Shown: positions 33,672 to 37,028 of the stretch, one piece after another
Position numbering within the stretch: position 1 is the first letter of the stretch
Layout of the letters: the number at the start of each line of letters is the position of its first letter
Source: Nocardia concava NBRC 100430
GTDB taxonomy: Bacteria; Actinomycetota; Actinomycetes; Mycobacteriales; Mycobacteriaceae
Assembly (NCBI RefSeq): GCF_000308815.1
Contig: NZ_BAFX01000001.1
Span: 1-37,028, forward strand
Direction: 5' to 3'
Length of the DNA: 37,028 nt
Notes under the pieces: generated by a model
Seen by the model: the letters and a program-made list of their open reading frames with translations, nothing else
Told to the model about the DNA's origin: nothing
Databases searched by the model: none
Program-made: the position numbers and the translations under genes

Positions 33672-33685
33672 GTGAAGGCAGAGGC

Positions 33686-36600
33686 ATGACGCAACTTCCT
33701 GGCCACAGGTCCCCTGGACCCATCGGGCTCTATGACCCGGCGAACGAACACGACGCCTGTGGTGTCGCATTCGTCGTCGACATGCACGGCCGCCGCAGCC
33801 GCGACATCGTCGACAAGGCTATTACGGCATTGCTGAACCTGGAGCACCGTGGCGCGGCCGGCGCCGAACCCAACTCGGGTGACGGCGCGGGCATCCTGAT
33901 CCAGCTCCCGGACAAGTTCTTCCGTGCGGTCGTCGACTTCGAGCTCCCCGCCGAAGGTTCGTACGCCACCGGTATCGCGTTCCTCCCGCAGGCCCGCCGC
34001 GAGGCCGCCCGCGCGGGATACGGCGTGGAGAAGATCGTGCGCGAGGAGGGCCTCGAGGTCCTCGGCTGGCGCGAGGTCCCGATCGACGAGTCGTCGCTGG
34101 GCGCGCTCTCGCGCGACGCGATGCCGACGTTCCGGCAGATCTTCATCGCCTCGCCCAAGGACTCGGCCGAGCAGCTCTCCGGCATGGACCTGGAGCGCCG
34201 CGCCTACGTGATCCGCAAGCGCGTCGAGCACGAGCTCGGCAAGGCGGGCGCCGGCGAGGGCGCGACCGGCAAGGAATCGGTCTACTTCCCGAGCCTGTCC
34301 GGCGAGACCTTCGTCTACAAGGGCATGTTCACCACGCCGCAGCTGCGGGCGTTCTACCTGGACCTGCAGGACGACCGGGTCGAGTCGGCGCTGGGCATCG
34401 TGCACTCGCGCTTCTCCACCAACACCTTCCCGTCGTGGCCGCTGGCGCACCCGTTCCGGCGCGTCGCCCACAACGGTGAGATCAACACCGTCTCCGGCAA
34501 CGAGAACTGGATGCGGGCGCGTGAGGCGCTGCTGAACTCCAACGTGTTCGGCACCGACTCCGAGGGCAACAACCGCCTGGAGAAGATCTTCCCGGTCTGT
34601 ACCCCGGGCGCCTCGGACACCGCGCGTTTCGACGAGGTGCTCGAGCTGCTGCACCTGGGCGGCCGCAGCCTGCCGCACGCCGTGCTCATGATGATTCCGG
34701 AGGCGTGGGAGCGCCACGAGTCCATGAGCCCGGAGCAGCGCGCCTTCTACCGCTACCACTCCTTCCTCATGGAGCCCTGGGACGGCCCGGCCTCGGTGTG
34801 CTTCACCGACGGCACGGTCGTCGGCGCGGTGCTGGACCGCAACGGTCTGCGCCCCGGCCGCATCTGGGTGACCGAGGACGGCCTGTGCGTGCTGGCCTCC
34901 GAGGTCGGCGTGCTGGACATCGATCCGGCCAAGATCGTCTACAAGAAGCGCCTGCAGCCCGGCCACATGTTCCTGGTCGACACCTCGCAGGGCCGCATCA
35001 TCTCCGATGACGAGGTCAAGCAGTCGCTGGCCACCGAGTTCCCGTACCAGCAGTGGCTGGACGAGGGCCCGACCAAGCTGAGCGATCTGCCCGATCGCCC
35101 GCACGAGCACATGTCGCACGATCGCGTGCTGATCCGCCAGCAGATCTTCGGATACACCACCGAGGAACTGAACCTGCTGGTCTCGCCGATGGCGCAGACC
35201 GGTGGCGAGGCGCTCGGCTCGATGGGCACCGACACCCCGATCGCGGTGCTCTCGTCGCGTCCGCGCCTGCTGTTCGACTACTTCTCGCAGCTGTTCGCGC
35301 AGGTCACCAACCCGCCGCTGGACGCCATCCGCGAAGAGGTGGTCACCTCGCTGCGCAGCATGATCGGCCCCGAGGCCGACCTGCTGAACCCGGGACCGGA
35401 GTCCTGCGGTCAGATCACCCTGACCCAGCCGATCCTGGACAACGACGAGCTGTCCAAGCTGGTCCACATCAACGACGACGGTTCGCGTCCGCATCTGCGG
35501 TCGGTGGTCGTGCACGGCCTGTACCCGGTCAAGAAGGGCGGCAAGGGACTTCGCAAGGCCATCGAGGCCGTGCAGCGTCAGGTCTCGGCCGCGATCGACG
35601 GCGGCGCGCGCATCATCGTGCTGTCCGACCGCGAGTCCAACGAGAAGCTGGCGCCGATCCCGTCGCTGCTGCTGACCGCCGCGGTGCACCACCACCTGGT
35701 CCGCGAGCGCACCCGCACCAAGGTCGGCCTGGTCGTGGAGGCCGGTGACGCCCGCGAGGTGCACCACATGGCCATGCTGGTCGGCTTCGGCGCGGCGGCC
35801 ATCAACCCCTACATGGCCTTCGAGTCCATCGAGGACATGCTGGAGCGCGGCGCGCTGCGGATGCCGGGCAGCACCGGCGATCACGCGGCCGACTTCAAGA
35901 AGGCCGTCTACAACTACAACAAGGCGGCCGGCAAGGGCGTGCTGAAGGTGATGTCCAAGATGGGCATCTCCACCATCGCCTCCTACCGTGGCGCGCAGCT
36001 GTTCCAGGTCGTCGGCCTGGCGCAGGAGCTCGTCGACGAGTACTTCACCGGTCTGAAGTCCCCGCTGGACGGCATCGGCCTCGACGACATCGCCGACGAG
36101 GTCGCGCAGCGGCACCGGGTCGCGTTCCTGGAGAACCGCAACGAGCGCGCGCACCGCGAGCTCGAGGTCGGCGGCGAGTACCAGTGGCGTCGCGAGGGCG
36201 AGTACCACCTGTTCAACCCGGACACGGTGTTCAAGCTGCAGCACGCCACCCGCTCGGGCCAGTACAAGGTCTTCAAGGAGTACACCAAGCTCGTCGACGA
36301 TCAGTCGGAGCGCTTGGCCTCGCTGCGCGGCCTGTTCAAGTTCAAGTCCGAGGGTCGCAACCCGATCTCGATCGACGAGGTCGAGCCCGCGTCGGAGATC
36401 GTGAAGCGATTCTCCACCGGCGCGATGTCCTACGGCTCCATCTCGGCCGAGGCCCACGAGACCCTGGCCATCGCCATGAACCGGCTCGGCGGTCGCTCGA
36501 ACTCCGGTGAGGGCGGCGAGCACCCGGCGCGCTTCGAGCCGGAGGAGAACGGCGACTGGCGTCGGTCCGCGATCAAGCAGGTGGCCTCGGGTCGTTTCGG

Positions 36601-37028
36601 TGTGACCGCGCACTACCTGACCAACTGCACCGACATCCAGATCAAGATGGCGCAGGGCGCGAAGCCCGGTGAGGGCGGCCAGCTTCCGGCGCACAAGGTG
36701 TACCCGTGGGTCGCCGAGGTCCGGCACTCGACGCCCGGCGTCGGCCTGATCTCGCCGCCGCCGCACCACGACATCTACTCGATCGAGGATCTGGCGCAGC
36801 TGATCCACGACCTGAAGAACGCGAACCCGCAGGCTCGGATTCACGTGAAACTTGTCGCGGAGCCCGGCGTCGGCACCGTCGCCGCGGGTGTCTCCAAGGC
36901 GCACGCCGACGTGGTCCTGATCTCGGGTCACGACGGTGGCACCGGTGCGTCCCCGCTGACCTCGCTCAAGCACGCGGGTGGCCCCTGGGAGCTCGGCCTG
37001 GCCGAGACCCAGCAGACCCTGCTGCTCA
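33686..37028 (+). CDS. gltB: Glutamate synthase large subunit, N-terminal 1114 codons
   Basis: The gene runs off the right edge; the usual length is about 1500 residues. It makes glutamate from glutamine and 2-oxoglutarate with NADPH and the small subunit GltD, presumably encoded beyond the window. A short propeptide (24 residues) precedes nucleophile Cys25 ([16 protein letters not shown]), the N-terminus of the class II amidotransferase domain, which includes [14 protein letters not shown] and [10 protein letters not shown]. The central domain follows, then the FMN domain with [30 protein letters not shown] and [20 protein letters not shown] lies 7 nt before the start. Its only AAA trinucleotide lies in the parS-like site at 36837. 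Confidence 0.97.
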   Translation, partial: MTQLPGHRSPGPIGLYDPANEHDACGVAFVVDMHGRRSRDIVDKAITALLNLEHRGAAGAEPNSGDGAGILIQLPDKFFRAVVDFELPAEGSYATGIAFLPQARREAARAGYGVEKIVREEGLEVLGWREVPIDESSLGALSRDAMPTFRQIFIASPKDSAEQLSGMDLERRAYVIRKRVEHELGKAGAGEGATGKESVYFPSLSGETFVYKGMFTTPQLRAFYLDLQDDRVESALGIVHSRFSTNTFPSWPLAHPFRRVAHNGEINTVSGNENWMRAREALLNSNVFGTDSEGNNRLEKIFPVCTPGASDTARFDEVLELLHLGGRSLPHAVLMMIPEAWERHESMSPEQRAFYRYHSFLMEPWDGPASVCFTDGTVVGAVLDRNGLRPGRIWVTEDGLCVLASEVGVLDIDPAKIVYKKRLQPGHMFLVDTSQGRIISDDEVKQSLATEFPYQQWLDEGPTKLSDLPDRPHEHMSHDRVLIRQQIFGYTTEELNLLVSPMAQTGGEALGSMGTDTPIAVLSSRPRLLFDYFSQLFAQVTNPPLDAIREEVVTSLRSMIGPEADLLNPGPESCGQITLTQPILDNDELSKLVHINDDGSRPHLRSVVVHGLYPVKKGGKGLRKAIEAVQRQVSAAIDGGARIIVLSDRESNEKLAPIPSLLLTAAVHHHLVRERTRTKVGLVVEAGDAREVHHMAMLVGFGAAAINPYMAFESIEDMLERGALRMPGSTGDHAADFKKAVYNYNKAAGKGVLKVMSKMGISTIASYRGAQLFQVVGLAQELVDEYFTGLKSPLDGIGLDDIADEVAQRHRVAFLENRNERAHRELEVGGEYQWRREGEYHLFNPDTVFKLQHATRSGQYKVFKEYTKLVDDQSERLASLRGLFKFKSEGRNPISIDEVEPASEIVKRFSTGAMSYGSISAEAHETLAIAMNRLGGRSNSGEGGEHPARFEPEENGDWRRSAIKQVASGRFGVTAHYLTNCTDIQIKMAQGAKPGEGGQLPAHKVYPWVAEVRHSTPGVGLISPPPHHDIYSIEDLAQLIHDLKNANPQARIHVKLVAEPGVGTVAAGVSKAHADVVLISGHDGGTGASPLTSLKHAGGPWELGLAETQQTLLL
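36837..36852. promoter_or_regulatory. Candidate parS inside gltB, 13/16 match
   Basis: GGATTCACGTGAAACT matches parS TGTTTCACGTGAAACA at 13 of 16 positions, including 12 consecutive ones (TTCACGTGAAAC). It encodes IHVKL in a conserved part of the FMN domain. The Lys codon AAA is the only AAA in any frame in the visible 3.3 kb of gltB; all other Lys codons are AAG. This suggests that the DNA sequence is kept for another reason. Confidence 0.45.

Larger units (their letters stand above)
33303..33685 (+). ncRNA. Structured gltB leader, candidate attenuator or riboswitch
   Basis: About 380 nt between the predicted start and gltB, with no protein gene beyond a five-residue leader ORF. Stems seen: CCAGC/GCTGG (33334-33348), CAACC/GGTTG (about 33358-33373), GCCGAA/TTCGGC (33405-33424), GGTGCTC/GAGCACC (33455-33461 with 33521-33527) stacked on GGTG/CACC and GAAC/GTTC, and CAACT-GCAA-AGTTG with a GNRA loop (33553-33566). 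CCTAG (33464-33468) and CTAGG (33531-33535) could add a pseudoknot. The end holds an AACG-TCCGG/CCGGA-CGTT hairpin that competes with a terminator. I match this to no riboswitch class I know. Confidence 0.55.

Overview
The window is high-GC actinobacterial chromosome from the origin-proximal region of a mycolic-acid-type actinomycete. Gene content and order point to Nocardia or a close relative in the Nocardiaceae. From memory, the first 22 kb follows the Mycobacterium tuberculosis Rv0007-Rv0020c order almost gene for gene: a DUF3566 membrane protein (normally just after gyrA), tRNA-Ile, tRNA-Ala, ppiA, a PH-domain protein, crgA, trpG/pabA, then pknB-pknA-pbpA-rodA-pstP-fhaB-fhaA on the reverse strand and tRNA-Leu. 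Everything looks chromosomal. I see no insertion sequence, prophage, plasmid or CRISPR.

Layout. 1-1.3 kb: end of the DUF3566 gene, two tRNAs, a 35-residue DLW-39 protein. 1.3-4.7 kb: a class III adenylate cyclase, then a DrrA/DrrB-type ABC exporter behind a pair of unusual hairpins. 4.7-7.1 kb (reverse): a small membrane protein, glmS and an 89-residue helical protein translationally linked to glmS. 7.2-9.5 kb: PpiA cyclophilin, a zinc-finger rhomboid protease, a PH-like membrane protein, CrgA. 9.6-11.4 kb: a glutamine amidotransferase followed by a split, order-reversed RibD pair (reductase, then deaminase). 11.5-21.6 kb (reverse): the cell-wall and division signalling operon, in which most genes overlap by 1-4 nt. 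21.8-22.6 kb: tRNA-Leu and a gene-free stretch with structured-RNA signals. 22.6-28.8 kb: a SpoIIM-like, RDD, DUF58, MoxR, DUF4129 and membrane-protein cluster. 28.8-31 kb: a TetR repressor and a DHA2-type exporter sharing a promoter with two identical operators. 31-32.8 kb: a DUF4407 membrane protein. 33.7 kb to the end: the first 1114 codons of gltB, preceded by about 880 gene-free bases.

How it works together. FhaA/FhaB, PstP, PknA and PknB form the phospho-signalling circuit that acts on the elongation and division machinery (RodA, PbpA, CrgA). GlmS feeds the same wall pathway. The MoxR-DUF58-DUF4129 set looks like an AAA+-driven assembly or maturation module in the membrane.

Most interesting signals. 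(1) The gltB leader: a plausible promoter with a GlnR-like site, a five-codon leader ORF behind a strong ribosome-binding site, several hairpins, and a terminator whose 5' arm is also used by a competing hairpin. This is the architecture of an attenuator or riboswitch that I do not recognise. (2) Two parS-like ParB sites, one intergenic and one inside gltB; the latter supplies the only AAA trinucleotide in 3.3 kb of that gene. (3) A tandem hairpin pair with the same G-rich loop before the ABC exporter. (4) A gene-free region carrying an ultra-stable cUACGg hairpin. (5) The reversed, split RibD operon with pabA. All promoter, operator and RNA-structure calls were made by eye.
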